This document shows positions 29,514 to 38,626 of a stretch of DNA of 64,000 bases, in pieces (the first letter of the stretch is position 1; each line of letters starts with the position of its first letter). Under the pieces are notes generated by a model. The model saw only the letters and a list, made by a program, of their open reading frames with translations, did no database searches and was not told the DNA's origin. Where the stretch lies: positions 868,001 to 932,000 of the forward strand of contig NZ_JAJMPA010000001.1 of the NCBI RefSeq assembly GCF_020991475.1, in the 5' to 3' direction. This stretch comes from Pedobacter sp. MC2016-14 (GTDB lineage Bacteria > Bacteroidota > Bacteroidia > Sphingobacteriales > Sphingobacteriaceae). The position numbers and the translations under genes were made by a program.

Positions 29514-32102
29514 TTATGCCAGGTTTCTTCCTGCGTTTACAATGCCGTATACGGTTCTTATGGCCAGTTTTTCATAAGACTGCCGCTCCTGTTCTGTTGG
29601 CTCAAGTTGTAGTTGCTCCAGGGCGTAATGTTGGATCAGTACCAAAGGCAACACAATCTTTTCCCTTACGGCAATAGAACGTTTTTCTACAGGATAGTTT
29701 TCCATTAAGGTTTCGTGTCCGGCTAGTCTTAACAATAACGTTTTAGACAGTTCAAATTCTTCATGTAATTGTTTCCAGAAAGCGCCGTACTCTTTATCAT
29801 TGGCAAAATGCGCCGTGATGGAGAAATCAGCTTTGCTCATGCTCATCATACAGTTATCTATGATGGTTTTAAAGTAGCCGGAATCTTCGTAGGCTTTAGA
29901 GATAATTTCCCAGTTTCCTGCATCCAGTTGTTTTTTCAATGCAGTACCGATGCCGTAAAATCCAGGAATATTTTGCTTAAGCTGGCTCCAGGCCGTTACA
30001 AAGCCAATTGCCCTTAAATCTTCCAGCTTTAATGCCGCTCCGGAACTTCTTTTTACAGGCCTGCTGCTGATGGTAATTTTAGACAGCAGTGATAATGGTG
30101 AAAATCTTTCCAGGTAAGTTAAAAACAAGGGGTGCTTCCTTAAGGCCACATAAGCATCGTAACTGTCTTTTGCCATTACATCCAGGATCTCTTTGTTTAC
30201 CGGATCAAGTAGCACATTGTGTTTTTCCCTGATGCCTGCCGAAATACCCGCGTTAATGAGCTGTTCTATTTGAAAACCAGCGCTGTCTATTGATCCATAC
30301 TGAGAGCTGATGGTTTGCCCCTGAATGGTAAGCTGAATATTTTTATTGGCAATCTCTTTACCCATAGAGGCGTAAAAACGATGTGTTTTACCTCCGCCAC
30401 GTGCAGGAGGCCCGCCACGCCCGTCAAAAAATGCCAGTTTAATGTTGTGTTTGTTAGAAACATCTGTTAAAGTTACTTTGGCATTAAAGATAGACCAGTT
30501 GGCCATTAAATAACCACCATCTTTGGTGCTGTCAGAAAACCCAAGCATAATGTCCTGCTTGTTTCCGCGCTGCTCCAGGTGTTTCTTATAAAAAGGATGT
30601 GAATATAGAGTTTCCATCACTTCGGCTGCCACAGCAAGGTCGTTTACCGTTTCAAACAAGGGAACAAAATCGATATTGAGTTCATGTTCTTCCCATCCGT
30701 TCCATAAAAACAGTTCTATCAGTTGCAAGATATCACTTGCCTGCTGACAGTTACTGATAATGAAACGGTGGCAGGCCAGTTCGCCATTACTTTGCTGGAT
30801 TATTTTAATCTCCGCAATGGTTTGTAGCGTATCCTGAATCAGGCCGTCATCTGTGCCTGGATAGTTCAACTTTGCGCTTTTAAAAGAAAGCTGCGCTATT
30901 TTTTCGGCTTCGCTCAGTTCATCATAATTGGCGGGAAACAAGGAAACAATGGGTTTGCTCTCCCTGCAGTAGGCATGAACGTCCCGCAATACCCGGCTAT
31001 CCTGACGAATATCCAGTGAGGCAAAATGATTACCAAATAGGTTTACCTTACGGATCAGGTTATCTACCTGCTCTACAAAGAGGCCATCGTGGTCGTTTAG
31101 TAAAGTTGTTTTAATCTTATAAAGGTTCTCAATCAGTACTGCCGATATGTTCTCTGTTTCAATGTTAGGATCAAAAGCATTTTTATACAACTCATCGTGT
31201 ACTACAACAATGGTGTCTTCTACACCCCTAAAGGTAATGCGTCGTTTCAGGTACCTGAAATCCCTGTAATAACAGCGGAACAAGATTTGCCTTAGCATTT
31301 TAGCAACTTGTATGGTAGAATCGGCATGTACGTTAGGATTGCCGTCCCTGTCGCCACCCGGCCAGAAACCGAGTTCAATAACTTTTTTAGAAGCCAGGTT
31401 AAATTCTTCCAGGCTATGGTCAATTTCTGACTGGATATTGGCTGCGGCAAAATAAAAGACATTCTCCAGGTACCAGGCAAGGCTTAGTGCCTCATCTACG
31501 GGCGTTGGCGACTTCTTATTAAAGAAAGGGGTTTTTCCCAGTTGCTGCAACAACTCGTTGATGGTAGAGATGTCATTGATCTTAATGGCAGATGTTAAAT
31601 CTGTAATGATAGACAATACACTGCCCGGATAAAATTGGGTAGGGTGTGCGGTGAGCACCAGCCTTAGTGAAAATTCGTCTACCAGCTTTTCAATTTTAGC
31701 GCCCAGTTCTTTGTTGTCAATCCCTTTGGAAAGGTAAGAATGTAAGGAACTTTGCTCATCATGGGTATTTAATTTGTTGAAAGACGCATCTTCTACGGCA
31801 TCAAACAACACCACCTGCCGCTCAATATATTGAATAAACCTAAACAGGAGGTCAATAATATCCTTATTGGTATTGGTTTGGGTATATTTTTTAAAAAATG
31901 AATTGACAATTTCAGCAGGGGTTTGATGTTGCTTTACACCATCTTCACAATGTTTAATAAAGAGCGGGAGTAAAGTCCCGGTGTCTTTGATTCTATAAAA
32001 CGGAAGGGTTAAAAACAAACTGTTATATAACTCAAACCGGGATACGACTTCATTGTTAAAAATAGATTCTCTCTGACCTGTGGCTCGCTGTTTTTGCGTC
32101 AT
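29514..32102 (-). CDS. ppc: Phosphoenolpyruvate carboxylase
   Basis: The 862-residue enzyme adds bicarbonate to PEP to give oxaloacetate, refilling the TCA cycle. Catalytic motifs are intact: LTAHPTQ near 151, GGDRDGNPNV near 249, LGFSDSTKDGGYL near 520 and the mobile loop FDGRGGPPARGGGKTH near 562. The C-terminus ends VNAGRNLA, where most bacterial PEPC end in N-T-G; here the usual terminal glycine is absent. Length is close to the family norm (about 880). It stands alone between the sigma gene and a divergent acetyltransferase gene. Confidence 0.96.
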   Translation of the reverse strand: MTQKQRATGQRESIFNNEVVSRFELYNSLFLTLPFYRIKDTGTLLPLFIKHCEDGVKQHQTPAEIVNSFFKKYTQTNTNKDIIDLLFRFIQYIERQVVLFDAVEDASFNKLNTHDEQSSLHSYLSKGIDNKELGAKIEKLVDEFSLRLVLTAHPTQFYPGSVLSIITDLTSAIKINDISTINELLQQLGKTPFFNKKSPTPVDEALSLAWYLENVFYFAAANIQSEIDHSLEEFNLASKKVIELGFWPGGDRDGNPNVHADSTIQVAKMLRQILFRCYYRDFRYLKRRITFRGVEDTIVVVHDELYKNAFDPNIETENISAVLIENLYKIKTTLLNDHDGLFVEQVDNLIRKVNLFGNHFASLDIRQDSRVLRDVHAYCRESKPIVSLFPANYDELSEAEKIAQLSFKSAKLNYPGTDDGLIQDTLQTIAEIKIIQQSNGELACHRFIISNCQQASDILQLIELFLWNGWEEHELNIDFVPLFETVNDLAVAAEVMETLYSHPFYKKHLEQRGNKQDIMLGFSDSTKDGGYLMANWSIFNAKVTLTDVSNKHNIKLAFFDGRGGPPARGGGKTHRFYASMGKEIANKNIQLTIQGQTISSQYGSIDSAGFQIEQLINAGISAGIREKHNVLLDPVNKEILDVMAKDSYDAYVALRKHPLFLTYLERFSPLSLLSKITISSRPVKRSSGAALKLEDLRAIGFVTAWSQLKQNIPGFYGIGTALKKQLDAGNWEIISKAYEDSGYFKTIIDNCMMSMSKADFSITAHFANDKEYGAFWKQLHEEFELSKTLLLRLAGHETLMENYPVEKRSIAVREKIVLPLVLIQHYALEQLQLEPTEQERQSYEKLAIRTVYGIVNAGRNLA

Positions 32103-32253
32103 GATTAGGGTTGTAATTTTGCGGTCAAGCTACCAATAATTAAGGAAAAAACCACAATTGTAGTCGTATTTTTAATAATCTAGCCTAAATCTTGCGTTTT
32201 TTGCAAGATATTTGCAGCTTCAATTGCCCGGCTGCCCGGAAAAAATTATAGGA

Positions 32254-32709
32254 ATGAACTTAACAATTAGAACTGCGCATGCGCAAGATTGTGCCAGGGT
32301 TTTAGAACTGGTCAATGAACTGGCGGTGTATGAACGCGCCCCCGAGGAGGTGACCGTTACACTCGATGAATTTATAGATGCAGGATTTGGAACCAAGCCT
32401 GTTTGGGAAGCTTTTGTGGCAACAGATGATGAATACATCGTAGGCTTCGCTCTTTTTTATACCCGCTATTCTACCTGGAAAGGCCGCAGGATTTACCTCG
32501 AAGATTTCTACGTAACAGAAAGTTACCGCGGTAAAGGAATTGGTAAAATCCTCTTTGAAAAAGTTATCGAAAAAACAAAAGAACTTGGCTTTAATGGCAT
32601 GACCTGGCAGGTGCTGGACTGGAATGCGCCTGCTTTAAACTTTTATAGCAAATACAATGCAGGCATGGAGGCAGGCTGGCTAAACGGCTCGCTGTTTACT
32701 GAGCGCTAA
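32254..32709 (+). CDS. GNAT family N-acetyltransferase
   Basis: A 151-residue GNAT enzyme. The acetyl-CoA-binding motif A is RGKGIGKILFE near 91-101, preceded by YLEDFYVTESY and followed by WQVLDWNAPALNFYSKYNA. This pattern is that of diamine/polyamine (SAT1-like) acetyltransferases, but the substrate is not proven. The ATG at 32254 is selected because the first strand of the fold (MNLTIRTA) begins there. It is convergent with the efflux operon, with a structured terminator between. Confidence 0.88.
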   Translation: MNLTIRTAHAQDCARVLELVNELAVYERAPEEVTVTLDEFIDAGFGTKPVWEAFVATDDEYIVGFALFYTRYSTWKGRRIYLEDFYVTESYRGKGIGKILFEKVIEKTKELGFNGMTWQVLDWNAPALNFYSKYNAGMEAGWLNGSLFTER

Positions 32710-32800
32710 AAAAAAAGAGAGTTCCTACGAGCCGACATGTAAAACTTCGCCCTTTTTCAGGGCCTAAGTTTTGAGGAGGCGACAGGAGCTCTCTTTTTTT
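32710..32800. terminator. Large nested hairpin between convergent genes
   Basis: The outer stem pairs 32710-32726 with 32784-32800 (17 bp, A-rich foot, one wobble) and carries T or A runs for both directions. Inside is a 14-nt/11-nt asymmetric internal loop with GCC and GGC that could pair. An inner stem follows: AAAACTT 32741-32747 with AAGTTTT 32766-32772, then GCCCT with AGGGC and a TTTTC loop. The element fills almost the whole gap between the two genes. It can terminate both, but is more elaborate than a simple terminator. Confidence 0.75.
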
Positions 32801-32803
32801 ATA

Positions 32804-34351
32804 TTAATGAACGTCTGTTGGGATGTTGACGTTCTTTTTAAATTTTTGCAGGTACAATAGTGGGATAGAGCAAAGCATAATCATGCCCGCAACCCAATAA
32901 GCGTCATTATACGTTAGCAACATGGTTTGTTTAATTACCGTGCCTTCCATCGCCTTAATGACCATCATCTTTGCATCCAGATAAGAAGCGCCTTTAGCCA
33001 TAAAGTTATGGATCATGGCGGTAAACCTTTCTGTAAATGCAGGATTGTTTTCATTCACGTTTACCAGCAGATTGCTGCGGTGGTAACCCTGGCGCACATG
33101 GATCAGGGTGGTTAAAGCGGCAATACCGAATGAACCGCCCAGCTGACGCATCATGTTGTTTAACCCCGAGCCTTGTCCAATTTCAGCCCCTTTTAAATCC
33201 TGTATGGCCAGTGTGGTTAGCGGTACAAATAGTAAAGCCATACCTGCTCCCCTGATCATCAAAGGCAAAAAGAAATCATTTTCGCCCGAAGCCAGGGTAG
33301 ATTTGCTGAGCATATTACAGAAAACGAAGAACAGGAACATACCTATGGTAGCCATAAATTGTGCAGGTACTGCTTTTTTAAGCATGATCCCGATAAAAGG
33401 CATCATCAGGATGGTACACATCCCTCCGGGAAATAATAATTCTCCGGTTTGTAAAGGTGAGAAGCCCAACAAATTCTGACAAAATATAGGGAATACGAAG
33501 ACGGAACCATACAAACCAAAACCAAGGATAAAAGAGGTAAACATCCCTACAGAAAAACTCCGGTGGCGCATGATCTTAAAATTCACAATCGGGTGATCGG
33601 TAGTGGTCTCGCGCCAGATGAAGAGCAGTAAGCCTACTACAGAGGCAATAGCCAGGGCAGTAATGTATGGTGTGGCAAACCAGTCTTCACTTTCTCCTTT
33701 TTCAAGAACGGTCTGTAAACTTCCAACGGCAATGGCCAATAACGCAATTCCCCACCAGTCTACCGGCATACCTTTTCCGTCTTTAGGGGTTTCCCGCACA
33801 AACATATAGGTACAGTAGGCAGCTATAATCCCGACGGGAATGTTTACGTAAAAGATCATCGGCCATGAGCTGATTTCCAGCAGGTAACCACCAATGGTAG
33901 GGCCAACAGTTGGCCCAACTACGGCACCCAGGCCAAATAAGGCCGTGGCAATACCTACATCTTCCCGCGGCCAGGTCTCAATTAATATGGCTTGTGCTGT
34001 CGAAATCAACCCTCCACCTGCCAGCCCCTGTAAAATCCTGAAAGCAATAAGCTCTTCCAGGTTTGTGGCATTTCCGCACAAAAAGGAGGCGATGGTAAAC
34101 AGGATAATGGAAAAAAGGAAATAGTTCTTTCTTCCAAAACGGCTGCCCAACCAGCCAGACATAGGTAAAATAATCACGTTGGCAACGGCATACCCGGTAG
34201 ATAACCAGGCCACATCTTCAAGAGTTGCGCCCAGGTTACCTTGTATTTGTGGTATCGCAACATTTACAATGGTGGTATCAATCAGCTCTAATAGAGAAGC
34301 TGTGATGACCGTAAATGTAATGATCCACTTTTTTAAACCTACTTCGGCCAT
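32804..34351 (-). CDS. DHA2 family multidrug efflux permease (EmrB/QacA-type)
   Basis: A 515-residue major facilitator with about 14 membrane helices. Motif A is GSRFGRKNYF near 68, the D1 motif ELIDTTIVNVAIPQI near 17-31, and motif C (GLGAVVGPTVGPTIGG) near 143. EmrB-like members work with an HlyD adaptor and TolC to expel drugs and detergents across both membranes. Both partners are encoded directly upstream in the same operon, 5 bp and about 1.1 kb away. Confidence 0.94.
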   Translation of the reverse strand: MAEVGLKKWIITFTVITASLLELIDTTIVNVAIPQIQGNLGATLEDVAWLSTGYAVANVIILPMSGWLGSRFGRKNYFLFSIILFTIASFLCGNATNLEELIAFRILQGLAGGGLISTAQAILIETWPREDVGIATALFGLGAVVGPTVGPTIGGYLLEISSWPMIFYVNIPVGIIAAYCTYMFVRETPKDGKGMPVDWWGIALLAIAVGSLQTVLEKGESEDWFATPYITALAIASVVGLLLFIWRETTTDHPIVNFKIMRHRSFSVGMFTSFILGFGLYGSVFVFPIFCQNLLGFSPLQTGELLFPGGMCTILMMPFIGIMLKKAVPAQFMATIGMFLFFVFCNMLSKSTLASGENDFFLPLMIRGAGMALLFVPLTTLAIQDLKGAEIGQGSGLNNMMRQLGGSFGIAALTTLIHVRQGYHRSNLLVNVNENNPAFTERFTAMIHNFMAKGASYLDAKMMVIKAMEGTVIKQTMLLTYNDAYWVAGMIMLCSIPLLYLQKFKKNVNIPTDVH

Positions 34352-34356
34352 TTTTT

Positions 34357-35400
34357 TTAGTCTTTTATAGAAACGGAAACTTTAACACTCATACCTGGAC
34401 GTAATTTTTCAAGCAGGGTGTTAGATACTTTGGTAATTTTAATTTTTACCGGGATACGTTGTACCACTTTAACAAAGTTACCAGTGGCGTTATCTGGAGG
34501 CAATAAAGAGCCTTTTGCACCGGTTATCGGCGAAAAATTGTACACTTCGCCTTCAATGTCTTCATTTGGATAGGCATCTACCTCAATTTTAACTTTAAGC
34601 CCCGGTGTCATGTTTTCCAGCTGGGTTTCTTTGAAGTTTGCGGTAATGTATAAGCTGTTGGCATTCACTACAGAAAACAAAGACTGTCCGGCCTGTACCA
34701 GTTGTCCTTTTTGTACATTCTTTTTAGAAACAATACCTGTAGCCGGAGATTTGATGTCGGTATAGCTCAATTGAAGTTTTGCAAAATCTACATCACTTTG
34801 GCGTTGTGATACGCCATTATTGCTTACTGCAAGTTGTGATTGTGTTGCACCCACTTGTTTAACTACTGCGTTATACTGATCTTTTGCTGCGGTATATGCG
34901 GCTTCTGCGGTTTCTTTTTGGGCTTTGTACTGGTCAAATTGCTGTTGGGTAATTGATCCGTCTTTTACCAGGTTCTGGTAGCGGGCAAAATCTTTTTGCG
35001 CTAAGTTCAATTTAATCCTTGCTGCATCTACATTGGCTTTTGCACTACCGGTATTGGCAGATGAAGCAATGATTTGTGCCTGCGAAACACCAACGCCGGC
35101 ACTTGCGCCTTTTTGTCCGGCTTCTGCCTGCTCTAATTTTACAAGGTAGTCGCGGTTATCTAATTTCACCAATACCTGTCCTTCCTGAACTTTGGTGTTT
35201 TCTTCAAAAAGGATTTCGTTTACGTAGCCACCAACGCGGGATACTACAGGGCTGATGTCTCCATCAATCTGGGCATCGTCTGTATCTACGTGCTTGCTGT
35301 AATAAATGTAGGCTTTGGTACCAAATATTGCACCTATGATGATCAATACACCTAATATAATAGGTATAATTTTGCTTTTCTTTTTTGTTTCCGTTGTCAT
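34357..35400 (-). CDS. HlyD/EmrA family periplasmic adaptor
   Basis: The 347 residues contain an N-terminal membrane anchor (about 11-30), a first lipoyl half-domain (DTDDAQIDGDISPVVSRVGGYV near 39), a helical hairpin (about 80-200, rich in A, Q and K) and the second lipoyl half with SPATGIVSKKNVQKGQLVQAG near 217. A beta-barrel domain comes last. This is the adaptor that links the DHA2 permease to the outer-membrane channel. It starts 19 bp after the TolC gene. Confidence 0.94.
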   Translation of the reverse strand: MTTETKKKSKIIPIILGVLIIIGAIFGTKAYIYYSKHVDTDDAQIDGDISPVVSRVGGYVNEILFEENTKVQEGQVLVKLDNRDYLVKLEQAEAGQKGASAGVGVSQAQIIASSANTGSAKANVDAARIKLNLAQKDFARYQNLVKDGSITQQQFDQYKAQKETAEAAYTAAKDQYNAVVKQVGATQSQLAVSNNGVSQRQSDVDFAKLQLSYTDIKSPATGIVSKKNVQKGQLVQAGQSLFSVVNANSLYITANFKETQLENMTPGLKVKIEVDAYPNEDIEGEVYNFSPITGAKGSLLPPDNATGNFVKVVQRIPVKIKITKVSNTLLEKLRPGMSVKVSVSIKD

Positions 35401-35419
35401 TATTGTGTTTGTTAGGGAT

Positions 35420-36736
35420 TTATAGAGAAATTTTTCCTGTTGATTTTAATAGGGTATAGTAGGCTAAACCTGCGTCTGCACGGGCAATTTCAAGGTTTAT
35501 TTTTGCCTGGTATAAAAGCGTTTCTGCATCAATTCTGTCAATGGCAGAAGCTACATTGTTCTTGTATTTGGATTCAAATAGTTTGTCATTTTCTGTGGCC
35601 TGGGCGATAGAGGTTTCAAGGATTTGAATTTTATTGGTAGCCAGCAGATAAGATTGGTAATTCCTGTTGATTTCGGTTTTTATGTTATCTGAGAATATAT
35701 CTTTTTGAATACCTACACTTTTTTGCTGCACGCGGGCTTCGCTGATTTTATTTTTATTGGTCCATAAGTTACCAATGTTCCAGGATACGGATGCGGCAAC
35801 TGTAACGGGCATAATGTACTGCTCTGATGGTGGAATAAACTTTCCGCTTGGATTAATGTAATATAAATTAGCCCCTACACCAACTGAAGGTAAGGTATTT
35901 GCTTTTATGGATTTTACGTTTACTTCTGCCACCTGGTTTTGTAAATCGAGTTGTCTCAATTCCTGACGGCTGGTTAGGGCCATGTCCAGGTAGTTGTTTA
36001 AAGGCTCAATTTGTTTGGTATCTGCTCCGGGATCGGTAATGTCAAGATTGGTGTTTTCATCAAGGCCGAGCAAAACATCAAAGTTGTAATTGATGATTTT
36101 GCGGTTGTTCTCGATTTCCATTTGGGTAAGGGTTACATTTGCCTGTTGCAGCTGGAACCTCAGCACATCGTTTTTAGTAACGATGCCTTGTTCAAAAAAG
36201 CGCTGGGCCTGCTTTAGCTGACTTGCAATGGATTCCAGGTTCTGGTTCACTACTTTTGCGCTTTGCAGCACTTTATACAAGGCATAGTAGGTGTTGATGA
36301 TGGCATAGCTAATTTCGTCTTTGTTTTTATCGGCATCCAGACGGGCAACTTCGCTTAAAAGTTTGGTTGATTCTTCTGCATACCTCAATTTACCACCTCC
36401 GTAAATCAGTTGCTCTACTGCTGCAGTGCCGATAAAAGCATCTGCTCTTTTTGGCAGGTTAATAGGATCTGCACCACCGATAACCAGCTTGTTGGTAGGA
36501 ATTTCTGCGTGATTGTATAAAAATGATGCGGTTGCAGAAGGCAGGGCATTGTTTTTTACCACTTCCAGCCTGGCAATAGACTCGTCAATTTTATTTTGAG
36601 AAAGCTTTAAGTTCTTGCTGTTCTCGATACCTAGCTGGATGGCTTCTTGCAAGCTGAGTTTTTTAGTTGTTTGGGCATAAAGCAGAGCTGGAAGCAGGAA
36701 AGCCAGCAAGCTTAATTTAATTGTTTTGTGTATCAT
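35420..36736 (-). CDS. TolC family outer-membrane efflux channel
   Basis: The 438-residue protein has a signal peptide (about 1-22, LLYAQ) and two outer-membrane efflux repeats, beginning LSLQEAIQLGIENSKNLKLSQN near 27 and around LDMALTSRQELRQLDLQNQVAE near 235. TolC trimers form the outer-membrane duct of tripartite pumps. It overlaps the TetR gene by four bases and precedes the HlyD gene, so the four genes are one operon. Confidence 0.94.
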   Translation of the reverse strand: MIHKTIKLSLLAFLLPALLYAQTTKKLSLQEAIQLGIENSKNLKLSQNKIDESIARLEVVKNNALPSATASFLYNHAEIPTNKLVIGGADPINLPKRADAFIGTAAVEQLIYGGGKLRYAEESTKLLSEVARLDADKNKDEISYAIINTYYALYKVLQSAKVVNQNLESIASQLKQAQRFFEQGIVTKNDVLRFQLQQANVTLTQMEIENNRKIINYNFDVLLGLDENTNLDITDPGADTKQIEPLNNYLDMALTSRQELRQLDLQNQVAEVNVKSIKANTLPSVGVGANLYYINPSGKFIPPSEQYIMPVTVAASVSWNIGNLWTNKNKISEARVQQKSVGIQKDIFSDNIKTEINRNYQSYLLATNKIQILETSIAQATENDKLFESKYKNNVASAIDRIDAETLLYQAKINLEIARADAGLAYYTLLKSTGKISL

Positions 36737-37359
36737 TTTTGGGGTGTTAAATACGTTTTTATAAGGTCGTCTAAATGAAGGAGCAAGCGTGTTGTCAGAA
36801 TTTCGCGGTCTTCAGGAATATTAATGTCCAGTTTAGAGCCGGAAGTAATTTTAGAAGGGGAGATGGCCACACTACTGATGGTGCCCATAATGGTTGCAAT
36901 CAGCATCCTAACATCCACTTTCCTGAAAGATCCACTGGCAATGCCTTCGTTTACGATGTTTTCAATCAGCTGCAGGTTGCTGAACATGACATCTTTAACT
37001 TTGCAAAATACTTCGGGACGCTGTGCCAATGACAATTCCCGTTGCATCATTTTGTGAAAGGAGATGTTGGAGAGGATCCTGTTGGCATATCCTTCTACTA
37101 CACGCTTCAATTTTTCAAAGCTGGTTATTTTGTCTTCGCTGATGGTAACAAGCTGTGCATTGAAATCAACCATACGCTGGCTGATAATTTCTTGAAATAC
37201 ACCATCTTTTGATCCGAAATAGTAATTGATCATGGCCATGTTTGCACTGGATTCCCTTGCAATTTGCCTTGTTGAGGTTCCTTCATAACCCAGTTCAGAA
37301 AATAATTTTTCTGCGGCTATAAGGATCGAAGTTCGCTTATCTGTCTTTTCCTTATTCAT
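36733..37359 (-). CDS. TetR/AcrR family repressor of the efflux operon
   Basis: A 208-residue TetR-type regulator with its helix-turn-helix at about 25-55 (STRQIARESSANMAMINYYFGSK) and a variable ligand-binding domain. The ATG at 37359 is taken as start; a TTG four codons upstream would directly abut the palindrome and seems less likely. It is the first gene of the operon, overlaps the TolC gene by four bases, and has a 24-bp palindrome 12 bp upstream, so autorepression with induction by a pump substrate is the simplest model. Confidence 0.93.
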   Translation of the reverse strand: MNKEKTDKRTSILIAAEKLFSELGYEGTSTRQIARESSANMAMINYYFGSKDGVFQEIISQRMVDFNAQLVTISEDKITSFEKLKRVVEGYANRILSNISFHKMMQRELSLAQRPEVFCKVKDVMFSNLQLIENIVNEGIASGSFRKVDVRMLIATIMGTISSVAISPSKITSGSKLDINIPEDREILTTRLLLHLDDLIKTYLTPQK

Positions 37360-37371
37360 TTGATGACGCAA

Positions 37372-37395
37372 AATTAATCAATCGATTGATTAATT
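37372..37395. promoter_or_regulatory. 24-bp perfect palindrome, probable TetR operator
   Basis: The half-site AATTAATCAATC is followed immediately by its exact complement. It lies 12 bp upstream of the TetR gene start. Size, symmetry and place are those of a TetR-family operator controlling its own operon. Confidence 0.8.
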
Positions 37396-37595
37396 ATTAG
37401 AAAAGTATTAAATCTTTGCTTTGTTGACTATTTGTTGACAATCGTCAGTCCCTATGAGGATATAGATTTGGTTGTCAAGAAATTTTAGTTAACTTAGTGC
37501 TTTCTAAAAGCCAGTTCTGGCATTCCTTACCACATATGGTAGGTTTTTACATTTATTTCTTACAAAAGTTTAGGTTGGCGCTATAGGGTGCCCGG

Positions 37596-37757
37596 GGTGT
37601 GTTCGGACTGCGTTCGGATTTATACCGCAGATTTTACAAATGTTAGCTGGATATTGATCGCGTATTATTCGGGTGCATCCGAAGAATAGCCGGACAATAG
37701 CCGGACAATACCCGGAGAATAGCCGGAGAAGATACGAACGCATCCCGAACGCAACCT
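37596..37757. repeat. Imperfect inverted repeat pair enclosing an 11-bp tandem repeat
   Basis: On the left, GTGTTCGGACTGCGTTCGG; on the right, ACGAACGCATCCCGAACGCA, whose complement matches the left arm with a few differences. Between them are a short ATCCGAAGAAT piece and the tandem repeat. Similar CGGA/TCCG-rich spacers occur between genes in Pedobacter genomes as far as I recall. Confidence 0.6.
37685..37728. repeat. Four tandem 11-bp repeats
   Basis: Units are AATAGCCGGAC twice, AATACCCGGAG, then AATAGCCGGAG: four head-to-tail copies without spacers, differing at two positions. They are in non-coding DNA; the unit is too short and has no spacers for a CRISPR. Confidence 0.85.
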
Positions 37758-37951
37758 TTACTTTCCTTGAACTCTTTGTTAATTAATTTATGAATACGGA
37801 GCCGTATTGACTTAGATGGAAGCCTTAATTATCTTTTTGGATGGACTGGCTTTCTGTGAAACGAAGATATGTATTTAATTTTTAATATTCAGACCTATTT
37901 TGTTTAATTCATTATAATAACTATATTTAAGAAATTTAAAATTAAAAAATT

Positions 37952-38587
37952 ATGGCTAGAGCTAAAAAAGGAATTTTAGGGCCAACCGAAGGTACAATTG
38001 GACCTTTGGAGACCTATATCAGAAAAGGTGTTGGAATAATTAGAAGTAGGAAGGACAAGAGTAATAAAAAACGATCAGAACTGCAGCTGGCGGGGCAGAT
38101 GAACTTAACGGTAGTAAATGTTTTTATAGGCCAATTAACGGAATTTGTACGATTTGGATTTGACCTGGAAGCGGCACCAACCACTAAAACGGCTAATAAC
38201 CTGGCTAAATCTTATCAAATGAAGAACGCCCTTAAAGGCGAATATCCTAATGTGGAGATCGACTACAGCAAAGTAAGGTTAACCAGCGGTACTGCAAAAC
38301 CTGCAGATAACCCAGCTGTAACAGTGAATGAGGGGCATTTAACTTTTACCTGGGATATTTTAAGTACCTGGCCCGATTGGACCGATATGGTGATGGTGGC
38401 GGCGTATGTTCCGGAATTAAAAAGCGCAAGGTATGATCTGAGTGGAGCCAAACGGGTAAAAGGAACTGAAGATTTGGCCATTCCGATCTCCTGGAAGGGC
38501 AAGGTGATCGAAACTTATATTTCTTTCCGTGCGGCTGATGGTAAAAGCATTGCCAATAGTACGTATGTTGGCAGTGTGGTTTTTTAA
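37952..38587 (+). CDS. DUF6266 family protein
   Basis: A 211-residue protein beginning MARAKKGILGPTEGTIG, the typical start of DUF6266 proteins of Sphingobacteriaceae. It is basic at the N-terminus, has no signal peptide and a probable all-beta C-terminal half (HLTFTWDI near 129, MVMVAAYVPE near 148, KVIETYISFRAADGK near 182). The VGSVVF ending is also usual. Function unknown; family genes often occur as several copies in one genome next to repeats, as here. A small structural or phage-tail-like role has been guessed but is not shown. Confidence 0.8.
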   Translation: MARAKKGILGPTEGTIGPLETYIRKGVGIIRSRKDKSNKKRSELQLAGQMNLTVVNVFIGQLTEFVRFGFDLEAAPTTKTANNLAKSYQMKNALKGEYPNVEIDYSKVRLTSGTAKPADNPAVTVNEGHLTFTWDILSTWPDWTDMVMVAAYVPELKSARYDLSGAKRVKGTEDLAIPISWKGKVIETYISFRAADGKSIANSTYVGSVVF

Positions 38588-38626
38588 GCGGTATACTGCT
38601 TTTATTGCTGTATATACCCAATACAA

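Larger units (their letters stand above)
37396..37951. other. Gene-free stretch at the edge of the accessory region
   Basis: About 555 bp without a supportable gene. It holds small hairpins (GCCAG-TT-CTGGC near 37514; TACCA-CATA-TGGTA near 37540) and the inverted and tandem repeat structure described separately. It separates the efflux operon from the DUF6266 gene and marks the change from core-like to AT-rich DNA. Confidence 0.6.

Noticed and set aside
37685..37728. Tandem repeats looked at as a possible CRISPR array
   Set aside because: Units are 11 bp and directly joined, without spacers, and there are no cas genes.
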